A stretch of 64,000 nucleotides of DNA from JADLHS01 sp020848635 (GTDB lineage Bacteria > Verrucomicrobiota > Verrucomicrobiia > Limisphaerales > JADLHS01): positions 1 through 64,000 of the forward strand of contig JBAOIL010000008.1 in assembly GCA_037044975.1 (NCBI GenBank), read 5' to 3'. How positions within the stretch are numbered: the stretch's first letter is position 1; each line of letters opens with the position of its first letter. The position numbers and the translations under genes were made by a program. Shown here piece after piece: positions 32,719-42,177 of this stretch. The notes under the pieces were generated by a model. It was not told the origin of the DNA, made no database searches, and was given only the letters and a program-made list of their open reading frames with translations.

Positions 32719-33752
32719 TCGGACAAAGCGGCCGTCTGCCGCGCCAGATACTCGGTGACGTCGAACAATCCGGCCCGACCTTCCGACTCAGGCAAAGCCT
32801 GGAGGCTCTGCCGGGCCAGATTGAGATACCGCTCTATCAACTCTCGCGACGGCCCGAGCGTTGCATGCCGCGCAAGCAATTCCTTTACAGCTGCAAAAGC
32901 TCCCGGCTGCCACTCCTGCACCATCGCTTCGAGCCGCGCCCGGTCAACGACGGTGGCGCGTTCCCAAGCCAACAACACCGGATAGGTCAACTTGCCCTTG
33001 GCGAGGTCGGTGCCGAGCGATTTGCCCGCCTTCAGCTCCGTGCCGAACAAGTCCACGCAATCGTCGTAAATCTGATACGCCGTACCGAAGGCGAGCCCGA
33101 ACTCACGCAAGGCGGCGCGTTGCGGAGCGGTTGCGTCGCTCAGAAACGCCGCGAGTTCGCACGACAGCGCAAACAACTCCGCCGTCTTCATCTCCAGCAC
33201 GCGAATGTAATCCCGCCGGGACAACTCGAAGTTCCGGCGATGCCGGGTCTGCAAAATTTCCCCGGAGCAAACCGTATTCGTCGCCGAGGCAACCGCGCGG
33301 CAAACTTCGGGCGTTGGAAAACTGGCCGCGAGTTTCAGGGATTGGGCGAAAAGGCAGTCGCCGAACAGCACGGCGATTTCGTTCCCCCAGTTGGCCGCCA
33401 GCGTCAACTGGCCGCGCCGGATCTCCGCCTCATCCATCACGTCGTCGTGAACCAGCGTGGCCAGATGCACCATTTCAATGATGACGGCGACGCTGACATG
33501 AGCATCGCTGGTCTGGCCGAGCGAATTGGCCGCCAGGGCGACGAGGGTAGGCCGCAGGTGTTTGCCGTTGCCGTTGAGAGCGTATTCGGCGTACTGGGCG
33601 AGCGCGGGATCGAACTCGTTGACCTGCTTGGCAAGGCGGCGCGCGACGGATTCCAGAAACGGTTCGACCGGTTCGACGATGTGTTTCCAGTAACCGGCGG
33701 GTTCGGGATGTGGCGCGGGCACCGCCGCCACTTTTGACTCAACTGCCAACAT
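32715..33752 (-). CDS. Polyprenyl diphosphate synthase
   Basis: This all-trans polyprenyl diphosphate synthase of 345 residues elongates allylic diphosphates with IPP for quinone side chains or lipid carriers. Motifs are GNGKHLRPTLVALAANSLG, the first Asp-rich motif LVHDDVMDEAEIRRG, ILQTRHRRNFELS, ATNTVCSGEI, GTAYQIYDDCVDLFG (second DDxxD) and GKSLGTDLAKGKLTYP. The chain length cannot be predicted here. It is the first gene of a three-gene overlapping operon with an ECF sigma factor and its putative anti-sigma. A consensus-like promoter lies immediately upstream. Confidence 0.9.
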   Translation of the reverse strand: MLAVESKVAAVPAPHPEPAGYWKHIVEPVEPFLESVARRLAKQVNEFDPALAQYAEYALNGNGKHLRPTLVALAANSLGQTSDAHVSVAVIIEMVHLATLVHDDVMDEAEIRRGQLTLAANWGNEIAVLFGDCLFAQSLKLAASFPTPEVCRAVASATNTVCSGEILQTRHRRNFELSRRDYIRVLEMKTAELFALSCELAAFLSDATAPQRAALREFGLAFGTAYQIYDDCVDLFGTELKAGKSLGTDLAKGKLTYPVLLAWERATVVDRARLEAMVQEWQPGAFAAVKELLARHATLGPSRELIERYLNLARQSLQALPESEGRAGLFDVTEYLARQTAALSE

Positions 33753-33760
33753 GCAGGGCT

Positions 33761-33790
33761 AATGTATGTTTTAGTTGCCGTGTTAGTCAA
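33761..33790 (-). promoter_or_regulatory. Sigma70-like promoter for the polyprenyl synthase/sigma operon
   Basis: On the minus strand TTGACT (33790-33785) and TACATT (33766-33761) are separated by 18 bases. Transcription would begin only a few bases before the ATG at 33752, giving a very short or absent leader. Confidence 0.45.
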
Positions 33791-33886
33791 ACCCCTTGTG
33801 CCGGAGACCACGTGACGCAGTTCAGTTTTTCGACAATTGCCGCTCAACCCTGTGCGATTCTGACCTCTGGCCCAGCGCCAGCAGCT

Positions 33887-35371
33887 TTATGGTGGATTGA
33901 TCACCGCCGTCGGCCAAACAGCGTCCTTCCCAGACCACAAATCAAATCTGTTCGTCGCCGCCAGCGAAGTCGAATCGCCACCGTCATCGCGCCCGTCTTC
34001 ACCCACCGAATAGAGTGTTGACGCCCCACCGGCGGTAAGCAGATATGCGAGCGGGCGACCACTCATCAGGTCGATCGGTACGGCGGGCAAAAAATCCGGC
34101 ACGAGCGCAGCCAAATCGTTCGGTGGGCGGCCATGCCGCAGACGGTACCGCTCCAGCGCGATCGCCGTAATAGTCAATCGCCGCAAGGTTTCGCTGCGCA
34201 CGGTGGTCAGCGCCGCCCGGGAACTGTTCGGGATGATCCAGCTACTGACCGGATATCGAACCTAGCCGCAGGAAGCTATCTGTCGTTTTTCCAAATACGT
34301 CAATCTTGTGCTTTCAATTTCGCAGCCGTTTCCGGCCACGTCTTCCGCCCGATCGAGCTTGCGTAGAGATTCAAAAAGGGCCTGGTAGTGCTGCAGCAGG
34401 AATAATTCGTCATCCTCGGAGCTTACGCCCCACAACGGCGCAACGAAGTACACGCCGAAGTAATCTTTCAACGATTTCAACGTCTTCATCTCCGTCGGAC
34501 TAGGCCAGCTCTCGAAAATCCGATCCTCTCTGCGAGGCACTTCTCTGCCGCCACCATTCGATGCACGTTACAGCCAAGGATGCGCTCACCCAGTAGTGCC
34601 ACGGTTCAACGCTTCGAGCAATTCCACGCCCTCCCAATCCTTTTGCAGGGCCGCCAGCGTTTCGTCATTCCACCCATTCGCGGGCAACGCTTCCCAGGTC
34701 ACGGCCAAGCCCAGACCCGCGATCGCCACGCGAACCATTTGGTTCACCAGGGTCGGATCGTCCTTGTGCAGATGCGTAAGCTGCGTCAGCGCGTGCAAAT
34801 CAGCCTGGGTCCGGTCCAATTCCTTGGAATGCAGGGCCACGATTGCATCACCCATCAGCCAATGGGCCGCCGTCCGCTGCTGCACAAATGGATACTTCGG
34901 CGCATTGAGAAAGTTGCTCGGGTTCAGCAAAAAGTACCGCGGTGGGTTTTGCATTGAGGCGCGAATCTCCTCCAGCGCCCCTTGCGCCGAATCGTTGTCA
35001 CTTTGAAATTCTCCCCACGTCAGTGCATTCGACCCCTTTGCCCAGGCTGCCATTTGCGGTTGCGCTGCCGCCCAGCAAGGTTGTGCGCGCCCAGGACTGA
35101 CATAGGTCATGAGGTCCAACTTACCGGGGTCTGTTCTGCCGGGACTGATTTTGTCCACGGCAGTTAGCATTTTTTGCAAACTATTTTCTGTCTCCGCCGG
35201 GCGAGGGTAGCCCAATTCGGCCCAGCTGAGTCTCTCTCCCTTGGCCCGCAGCTCGGCCTTGTATTTCGCGAGCGCCCCCTGATTACGCGGACGATGCGAC
35301 CACATCCAAAGCAGCAGGATGGCCAGAACACCAGTAACTAGGATTATCAGGGTGCGCAGCGGCTTGTTCAT
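33887..35371 (-). CDS. Hypothetical single-pass membrane protein, frame broken into three pieces
   Basis: The first piece (35371-34586) starts MNKPLRTLIILVTGVLAILLLWMW, a membrane anchor, then has KYKAELRAKGERLSWAELG and YFLLNPSNFLNAPKYPFVQQ. A second piece (about 34570-34262) carries SWPSPTEMKTLKSLKDYF and LFLLQHYQALFESLRKLD. A third (about 34250-33887) has ALTTVRSETLRRLTITAIAL, ERYRLRHGRPPNDLAALVPD and VPIDLMSGRPLAYLL, a C-terminal block seen in many PVC-group hypothetical proteins. Together they read as one protein of about 490 residues broken near 34590 and 34255. I do not know its function. The frame breaks could be sequencing errors or real decay. Confidence 0.55.
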
Positions 35372-35438
35372 CGGTTTTCAGTCTGCCCTAATCGAACGGC
35401 CAGGAGAAGAACACTCGCTCAGGGGAAAAGCACCCGAT

Positions 35439-37154
35439 TCACCACCCAGCTGCATCGCCACCTGCGCGTGGATCCGCTGCGCCAAGGAAACCTTTGCCGT
35501 CCGGGGTACGGGCGACCATGTGGGAGACGGAAAGTGCATTGAGTTCTTGTACCTTGTGACCGCGTTGTTCCAACGCGGTCTGCAGATTTGCCGGCAGCGA
35601 CTTCTCCACCATCAACTCGCCTGGCGACCATTGATGATGAATACGCGGCGTGGCCATGGCTTCTGCCGGGATCATCCGCAGGTCCAGCATCGCGACGAGT
35701 TCCATCAACACCGCTGAAATAATTTTCGGCCCGCCCGCCGCACCAAGGGCAATGATCGGCTGGCCGTTCTTCAGCACAATCGTGGGACTCATGCTAGAGA
35801 GTGGACGCTTGCCCGGTGCGACGGCGTTGGCTTCCGCCCCTATCAATCCAAATGCATTCGGCACACCGGGCTGGACGGAGAAATCATCCATCTGGTTGTT
35901 CAGCACCACGCCCGTGCCAGGAATCACCACCTTCGATCCGAAACTCGTGTTGATGGTCGCCGTGCAGGCGACCCAGTTGCCTTCGGCGTCAGCCACGGAG
36001 AAATGCGTGGTGTGCTTCTTGAATACATCGCGCGCCCAATTTGGCGGCAAGCCGTGGGAAGGAACTTCTAGCGCGCGGCTCAAATCGATTTTCTTCGCGA
36101 GTGAGGCCGCGTATTTTTTCGAGATCAAGCCGCGTGGCACATTCGCGTAGTCCGGATCACCCAGCCAATACGCCCGGTCGGCGAAGGCCAGCTTCATTGC
36201 CTCGGCGATGAGGTGCAGGCGTGTGACCTCGTCAAGCGACTTGAGATCGAAATGCTCCAGGATGTTCAGCATCTGCACGACATGGACGCCACCGGAGCTG
36301 GGCGGCGGGAATGACACGACCTTGTAGCCGCGATACGTCGTCGCAACCGGCTCACGCAACTCGATGTGATAACTGGCGAGGTCCGCCGCGGTCATGATGC
36401 CACCGTTGGCGGCCATCCATTCGCCGACCGCCTGCGCAAACGGGCCGCGATAAAACCAGTCACTCCCCTGCCCCGCTATGGCGCGATATGTCGCGGCGAG
36501 ATCAGATTGCTTGAGTACGCTACCTTGGACCAGCGGCTTGCCGTCCTTGAAAAATACGGCCCGCGCCATGTCAAACTTCGCCATGTCCGCGACCACCGAA
36601 CTGAGGCGCGCCGCGTAACCCCCGTTGAGCTCGAATCCCTCCTCCGCCAATTTCGCCGCCGGCAGAATCAGCTCGCCGAGCTTCTTCTTTCCGAACTTGC
36701 GCACTGCGTAATCAAACGCGGCGAGTTCGCCCGGCACGCCGCTCGCCAGCGCCCCCGTCTGACTGAGTTCGGTATCACCTTTGGCATCGCGCAGGAACAT
36801 GTCACGGGTCGCTGCCGTGGGGGCCATTTCGCGGCCATCAATTCCCACAAGCCTTCCGTTCGCCAGCCGGATCAACATGAAGCAACCACCGCCAATGCCG
36901 GAATTCGCGGTGTCCACGACACCAAGCGTGAGGCCAACAGCGACGGCCGCATCAACCGCATTACCGCCAGATTTCAGGACGTCCACCCCCGCCGCCGTCG
37001 CGAGTGGATGCCCCGACGCGACCATTCCGTGCTCGGCGCGAGTGGATTCAATATCGGCAACAGATTGGGCGAGCAAACTGAACCCGAGCGCAGCGAGCGC
37101 AAGCCCCGATTTGAATGGCAGCCGCCAACGTAAGGAGGCTCTGATCCCTTCCAC
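35439..37154 (-). CDS. ggt: Gamma-glutamyltransferase (glutathione hydrolase)
   Basis: This secreted Ntn-hydrolase of 571 residues cleaves gamma-glutamyl bonds (glutathione). It has the signal region FKSGLALAALGFSLLAQSVA, then HGMVASGHPLATAAGVDVLK, GGNAVDAAVAVGLTLGVVDT and the NSGIGGGCFMLI block. It self-processes before the nucleophile Thr in KKHTTHFSVADAEGNWVACT, followed by GVVLNNQMDDFSV and KRPLSSMSPTIVLKNG. All are diagnostic. The start is a GTG at 37154. The first codons (IRASLRWRLPFK) are encoded by an arm of the palindromic repeat described at 13559-13646. It sits downstream of gdhA on the same strand, 69 bases apart. Confidence 0.92.
   Translation of the reverse strand: MEGIRASLRWRLPFKSGLALAALGFSLLAQSVADIESTRAEHGMVASGHPLATAAGVDVLKSGGNAVDAAVAVGLTLGVVDTANSGIGGGCFMLIRLANGRLVGIDGREMAPTAATRDMFLRDAKGDTELSQTGALASGVPGELAAFDYAVRKFGKKKLGELILPAAKLAEEGFELNGGYAARLSSVVADMAKFDMARAVFFKDGKPLVQGSVLKQSDLAATYRAIAGQGSDWFYRGPFAQAVGEWMAANGGIMTAADLASYHIELREPVATTYRGYKVVSFPPPSSGGVHVVQMLNILEHFDLKSLDEVTRLHLIAEAMKLAFADRAYWLGDPDYANVPRGLISKKYAASLAKKIDLSRALEVPSHGLPPNWARDVFKKHTTHFSVADAEGNWVACTATINTSFGSKVVIPGTGVVLNNQMDDFSVQPGVPNAFGLIGAEANAVAPGKRPLSSMSPTIVLKNGQPIIALGAAGGPKIISAVLMELVAMLDLRMIPAEAMATPRIHHQWSPGELMVEKSLPANLQTALEQRGHKVQELNALSVSHMVARTPDGKGFLGAADPRAGGDAAGW
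37111..37142 (-). repeat. Repeat arm forming the start of the ggt signal peptide
   Basis: On the minus strand this 32-base stretch (AGAGCCTCCTTACGTTGGCG and on through CCATTCAA) matches 28 of 32 bases of 13622-13653, the right arm and flank of the palindromic repeat in the heme protein gene. It is translated in the same frame in both genes. Confidence 0.7.
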
Positions 37155-37223
37155 GCCATGGGGGGGACAGACCGAGAATGTTGGAGCCTGGTCATCGCAG
37201 CTGCGGAGCTGATAGAAAAAACC

Positions 37224-38481
37224 TCATGGAAACAGACCGCGCACCCGTTTGGCCTCCTGAACGCGTTTGATGCCGACGCACAAGGCCGCCATGCGCATGG
37301 AGATTTTCTGTTTGCGACTGTGACTCAAAACTTGCGTGAAGGCATTCTCCAGAATGCGGAACAGTTTGTCCGTCACCTCCGTCTCGCCCCAGAAAAAGCT
37401 CTGCAGGTCCTGCACCCACTCGAAATACGAGACGACCACGCCCCCGGCGTTGCAGAGGATGTCCGGAATCACGAACACGTCACCGCGCTGCTCCAAAATG
37501 GCGTCCGCCTCCGGCGTGGTGGGGCCATTCGCGCCTTCCGCGAGGATGCGACATTTGAGGTTGGCGGCGTTGCGGCCGGTGATCTGCCGCTCCATGGCGG
37601 CCGGCACCAGGATGTCACACGGCGCCACCAGCAATTGCTCGTTCGTGATCGGTTCGGCTTCCGCAAACCCCGCCACCGTGCGCTGCGCCGCCACATGGGT
37701 GTCCAGTTTGCGGCAGGTCCAAACCGCGGGCATTTTGCACCCCGCCAAACGCATCGGTAATGGCCACAATCTTCGCGCCATAGCGGGCCAGGGCCAGGGC
37801 CGCAACGGAACCGACGTTACCGTAACCTTGCACCGCCACGGTGGCCTGACCGAGATCAAGACCGATCGTGTCACAGGCGCGATTGATCAGGTAAGCCACG
37901 CCGCGCCCAGTCGCTTCGCGCCGGCCCTGCGAGCCGCCCAAGCCGATGGGCTTGCCCGTGACAATGCTCGGCACGGTATAACCCATGTGTACCGAATACG
38001 TGTCCATCATCCACGCCATGATCTGTTCATTCGTGCCCATGTCCGGCGCCATGATGTCCACTTGCGGCCCGATGAACGGGATCATTTCCTGCGTGTAACG
38101 CCGCGTGAGCCGTTCCAGTTCGCATTGCGGCAGCCGGTGCGGGTCACACGCGATGCCGCCCTTGGCCCCGCCGTAGGGCAAACCGGTCAGGGCGCATTTC
38201 CAACTCATCCACATGGCCAGAGCGGCCACTTCGCCGAGCGTCACGTCGGGATGAAAGCGCAATCCACCCTTCGTTGGCCCAAGGCTCAGGTGATGTTGCA
38301 CGCGATAGCCCGTGTAAACCTTGGTGCTGCCGTCCTCGCAATGAATCGGCAGGGTAACGACCATCGCCCGCTTGGGATACTTCAGGCGGTCACGATCGCC
38401 GGCGGGGATCTGCAGACGATCGGCCACCAGATCAAACTGCTGGCACGCCATCGCGAAAGTCGGGTGGTTGTAGATGTCCAT
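37224..38481 (-). CDS. gdhA: Glutamate dehydrogenase (Glu/Leu/Phe/Val family), frameshifted
   Basis: This enzyme of about 418 residues interconverts glutamate and 2-oxoglutarate plus ammonia. Motifs are YRVQHHLSLGPTKGGLRFHP, GLPYGGAKGGIACDP with the catalytic Lys, DIMAPDMGTNEQIMAWMMD, TGKPIGLGGSQGRREATGRG, and the NAD(P)-binding VAVQGYGNVGS. After a frame break near 37740 come APCDILVPAAMERQITGRNA, ILAEGANGPTTPEAD and PDILCNAGGVVVSYFEWVQD. The break falls in a conserved stretch, so an indel error is likely. A small membrane-protein gene ends 5 bases before its ATG. Confidence 0.9.
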
Positions 38482-38485
38482 AAAA

Positions 38486-38645
38486 TCAGGATTTAAGCCG
38501 GTTGAGGAGAATGGTGATATTGGTGGCGTTCAGTAAATCAATCAGGAACGAGCCGACAAAGTACTTTGACGGGGCGGACGAGCCATTCGCCCAGCAACCG
38601 AATCGGAATGGCCAACCCCAAAGCGAACCAGGCGGAAGTGGTCAT
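38486..38645 (-). CDS. Small membrane protein upstream of gdhA, frameshifted
   Basis: Read with one base removed in the GTCAAAGTAC stretch near 38560, this gives about 52 residues. It starts MTTSAWFALGLAIPIRLLGE, continues WLVRPVKYFVGSFLIDLLNA, and ends NITILLNRLKS. Two hydrophobic halves make it a likely inner-membrane micro-protein. Without the correction both halves are too short to notice. It ends 5 bases before gdhA and may be co-translated with it. I do not recognise the family. It follows purC on the same strand. Confidence 0.4.
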
Positions 38646-38741
38646 GTGGTTTTCAAGTTGTGGTCGCGTTCCCGTATCCGGACGCAAGCCTAGCAACCAA
38701 CCATGCGCGAGACAACGGATTCCCGCCAGAGCAACCGCCCA

Positions 38742-39647
38742 CTACAGCTTCTTCCCCGTCAGGCGTTCGTAGGCCTCGAGGTATTTCGCCTGGGTTTTGG
38801 CGACGACTTCGAGCGGCAGCGCGGGAGCGGGCGGGGTTTTGTCCCAGTCGAGCATTTCCAGATAGTCGCGGACGAACTGTTTGTCGAAGCTGGACTGGCC
38901 TTTGCCGGGCGCGTATTCGCTGGCAGGCCAGAAGCGCGAGGAATCGGGCGTGAGCACTTCATCAATCAGGATCAACTTTCCCTCGAACAGGCCGAACTCG
39001 AATTTCGTGTCCGCGATGATGATGCCCCGTTGGCGGGCGTAGTCGCGGGCGTACCTATAAATCTTCAGGCTCAGGTCGCGCGCCTGATTGGCGAGGTCGG
39101 CGCCGAGAATCTTCATCGCCTCGGCAAAGGAAATGTTCTCGTCGTGACCGGTCTCCGCCTTGGTCGAGGGCGTGAAGATGGGTTCGGGCAGCTCGGAGGA
39201 TTCCACCAAGCCCGCGGGCAGCGGCAGGCCGCAGACGGTTTGCGACTTCTTGTATTCCTTCCAACCCGATCCGGCGAGGTAGCCGCGCACGATGCACTCC
39301 ACCGCGAGCGGTTTGGCCTTTTTCACAATCATCGCGCGCTTGGCGAGGGAAGCTTTCAACGCAGCGGGCACACCAGCCAGGGCCGGAACGCCGAACGAAT
39401 CGCCCGCCTTGGCCAGACGGTGATTGGGCACGAGCTTTTCGGTCTGATCGAACCAGAAATGCGAAATCTGCGTGAGCACCTCGCCTTTGCGTGGGATGCC
39501 GTTCGGCATGACGCAGTCGAAGGCGGAAATGCGGTCGCTGGCGACGAAGAGGAATGCGTCGCCAAGGTCAAAAATCTCGCGCACCTTGCCGCTCTTGAGC
39601 TTCGGGATGCCGGGCAGTTCGAGATGGAGTAACGTTTCATTCGCCAT
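38742..39647 (-). CDS. purC: Phosphoribosylaminoimidazole-succinocarboxamide (SAICAR) synthase
   Basis: This is the purine pathway enzyme joining CAIR and aspartate with ATP. It has 301 residues, the longer SAICAR synthase form. Motifs are GKVREIFDLGDAFLFVASDR, ISAFDCVMPNGIPRKG, ECIVRGYLAGSGWKEYK, IFTPSTKAETGHDENISF, IIIADTKFEFGLFEGKLILI, and DEVLTPDSSRFWP with the active-site Asp/Glu residues. The frame is intact. The start ATG (39647) gives MANETLLHLELPGIPKLKSG. The 192 bases between this start and the next gene contain nothing I recognise. Confidence 0.93.
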   Translation of the reverse strand: MANETLLHLELPGIPKLKSGKVREIFDLGDAFLFVASDRISAFDCVMPNGIPRKGEVLTQISHFWFDQTEKLVPNHRLAKAGDSFGVPALAGVPAALKASLAKRAMIVKKAKPLAVECIVRGYLAGSGWKEYKKSQTVCGLPLPAGLVESSELPEPIFTPSTKAETGHDENISFAEAMKILGADLANQARDLSLKIYRYARDYARQRGIIIADTKFEFGLFEGKLILIDEVLTPDSSRFWPASEYAPGKGQSSFDKQFVRDYLEMLDWDKTPPAPALPLEVVAKTQAKYLEAYERLTGKKL

Positions 39648-39839
39648 AGGCCGCGCATGATGAAGTTCGGAGTGGAAAACTCAACGCCAAAAGTCGTCCG
39701 CGCCTTCCCGGCGTGACGGATGCGATCGCACCCACCGCCATTCCATCCCCCCAGACGTCGGGAGCTTGGCATCAGAGGAGTCCTGCCCGCATACGTCCGA
39801 ATTCTGTTTGTCCTGGGCCGGTTGGGAATCTCGGGGCCT

Positions 39840-42089
39840 TCAAGGTCGGGCGAGGGCGGTCTTGGCGGCCTGGATCGCTTCGTCGCGTTTTTCCACCGAC
39901 GCGAAGGGATTGAAAGGTGGGATTTTCTTTGCGTTCGCGAGCATCGAGGCAATCCAGTCGCACCAGCGCATTTGGGCTTTGGTCCCGTTGGTCGGGCGCT
40001 CCGGCTCTGGCAGCGACAGCCCACGGCTGCCGCTGATGCTTCCGGAGTTGGTGAGTTGATAAGAAATCATCCCCGGCCCGTGCCACTCGATGGAGCCACA
40101 GATCGCTTTCAAATCCAATTCGCGCACGAGCAGCCGGCGAAAAGCCGGCACGTTGACCAGTTCGGACTCAACCGGGTTGAATGAACCCGCGCCTTTCCAA
40201 GGCAGACGCCCCCAGGCCAGGTTGTCGGGATGGAACAAAGTATCCGCCAACGCCTGCAGGGTTGCATTGGTCGGAAACCTTCGCAGCGGCATCAGGCAGT
40301 CACCAAGATAGTGTTGCATTTGTTCCGGCGTCGTGGTCTGGAGCCACGCTGCGTAATGCTCGAACGCCTCCGGGTCGCCGGCCTGGGCGCGAACCTCGGC
40401 GAGCTGTGCGACGTACCCTCCGAGGCGTTCCTCTCGCCGGGTGTGTCGCGGGTCAGAGTATTCGATTAACACGCGCTGCCGCTCGCCAAGCGCCTTGGCG
40501 ACCGGGCTGGCGGATTGAAGGTCCCAGACTGCGAGACGCAGACCGAGCTCGCAGGCCGTGGCCAGATCGTAACCGGCGATGTTGGTCGGAATGATTTCCA
40601 GCGCGCGGCGCGACAGCAATTCCGTGATGGAGGGATTCGATTTGCCGCGCAAAATTTCGCCCCGCAGCCGGACGGGTGGATTGGTGGGCGACGGCTTTGT
40701 CGTGCTGAATCCGGTGCCGGTCCCGGGAAGCAAGTTATTCGGCTGGGTGACGTTGTTGGCCACTTCCAACCAGCGCCCCATGCCGGCGGCATCGTCCTGC
40801 AGGATCACGTACCAGCGGTCTTCAATTTTGAGATCTTTATATTTTGCCCAGTAGGCCCGGATTTCGGCCGCACTGTCGAGGTTCGCCTGGAGAATCGCTC
40901 CCAATGCGGTGCGCGCCGCGCTCGCGACGGGAATCACCCTGCGGCTACGCGAGAAGTCACGAAAGAAGCCAACTGAAAGCGTGAGTCGCTGGTCGGCTTC
41001 GAGACAATCCAACAGGAGCTCAACCGCGGGATCGCCGGCCCGAATCAACGCGGCCACGATTGGATCACCCGCCAGATCCAAGCTGCCCGGCTGACTCCAT
41101 TGCCACGCTTCCACGAATTCCAAGTCGCGGATCAGCGCCGCGATGCGTTGGGTGGAATTAAGCCCGTTGGTCAATCCGCTCGTCAAAACGCTATCCCGGT
41201 GGCCTTCGCGTTCACGCCGTTCCAAATCCGCCACAAGGGCGGGCAGTTGTTCGAGGAAATCAAGGTAGGGCTGCTCCTTTTTGTCCCGTCGTGAATCAAA
41301 GCGTTGGGGACGGGGAAACCCACGCCGCGCCGCCTCCGCCTCGATCTTCGGGTGAACCTCGGCAAGGGTGCGGGCCGTGGCCAGCGCGAGCGACGCGTCG
41401 CCGCGCATGTGCGTGCAAATCGTCCGGTCGAACAACGACCAAGCCCAATCGCTGGCGAGTTGCAGATACGGATCAGCCGCGTTCGTTGCGGGTTGTCCCG
41501 ATCTCAGCTTCGTTGGGAACCGTGAATCGGGTGACCAGGATTTCAACGCCGCCTCCGTTTCGCCAGCGTGCAAAAGCAGCAGCACGCGGGTGGACAGGGC
41601 GTTCGACGCAAATACCGAGACGGTTTCGCCGACGGCGGCATTGAATCTCCGCCCGTTCGCCACCAATAAGTTTGTGGCTTCGGCATGAAGATCAACGGCA
41701 GGACCGATGTTCGTTGTGGGATAGATCAATCCATTCCAGCAAATCGCGAAGCGCTGTGTCTGATCGGATGTTTCCGGCAGAACCCAGCCACGCGTGGCCC
41801 GCGCCAATGGTTTTCGCTCCGGCTCCGCCCCGCCGCCGCGCCAGAGTGATTCGCCCGCACCCCATAGCCCACTGACGGTCACTTCGATCTCGCGATACTC
41901 GCAACCGCGCGGATCCGGGAAGCCCTGCTCGAACAGGGTGGTCAGCGCCGAGAGTAGATTGGTGGGCACGTTCGCGGGTGAGGTCCAGGGGGCGTGTTGT
42001 TGCGGCGGCGGCGGAAGGCGAAAGGATTGCCCGGCTGCCTGAGCGGCCACAAGGAATGCCAGAATGATGGGGCCAAGGCCGGCGTTCAT
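39840..42089 (-). CDS. Large secreted hypothetical protein
   Basis: The start ATG at 42089 gives the signal peptide MNAGLGPIILAFLVAAQAAG. The mature protein is about 730 residues, mostly helical in appearance, with no catalytic motif I recognise. Segments such as EQGFPDPRGCEYREIEVTVS, GWVLPETSDQTQRFAICWNG and HAGETEAALKSWSPD suggest a repeat-rich (TPR-like or HEAT-like) periplasmic protein. It is a long intact frame with normal codon use for the region, so it is surely a gene. It is divergent from the giant ankyrin gene, with about 90 bases between starts, so the two may share a control region. Confidence 0.6.
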   Translation of the reverse strand: MNAGLGPIILAFLVAAQAAGQSFRLPPPPQQHAPWTSPANVPTNLLSALTTLFEQGFPDPRGCEYREIEVTVSGLWGAGESLWRGGGAEPERKPLARATRGWVLPETSDQTQRFAICWNGLIYPTTNIGPAVDLHAEATNLLVANGRRFNAAVGETVSVFASNALSTRVLLLLHAGETEAALKSWSPDSRFPTKLRSGQPATNAADPYLQLASDWAWSLFDRTICTHMRGDASLALATARTLAEVHPKIEAEAARRGFPRPQRFDSRRDKKEQPYLDFLEQLPALVADLERREREGHRDSVLTSGLTNGLNSTQRIAALIRDLEFVEAWQWSQPGSLDLAGDPIVAALIRAGDPAVELLLDCLEADQRLTLSVGFFRDFSRSRRVIPVASAARTALGAILQANLDSAAEIRAYWAKYKDLKIEDRWYVILQDDAAGMGRWLEVANNVTQPNNLLPGTGTGFSTTKPSPTNPPVRLRGEILRGKSNPSITELLSRRALEIIPTNIAGYDLATACELGLRLAVWDLQSASPVAKALGERQRVLIEYSDPRHTRREERLGGYVAQLAEVRAQAGDPEAFEHYAAWLQTTTPEQMQHYLGDCLMPLRRFPTNATLQALADTLFHPDNLAWGRLPWKGAGSFNPVESELVNVPAFRRLLVRELDLKAICGSIEWHGPGMISYQLTNSGSISGSRGLSLPEPERPTNGTKAQMRWCDWIASMLANAKKIPPFNPFASVEKRDEAIQAAKTALARP

Positions 42090-42177
42090 GCGTTGCCGTT
42101 CTAGCTCCAATTCGCACGAGTGACAATAGAAATCATGGACGTTGACAGACCTCCGCCCGGCTTGTTATCAGGTCGGG

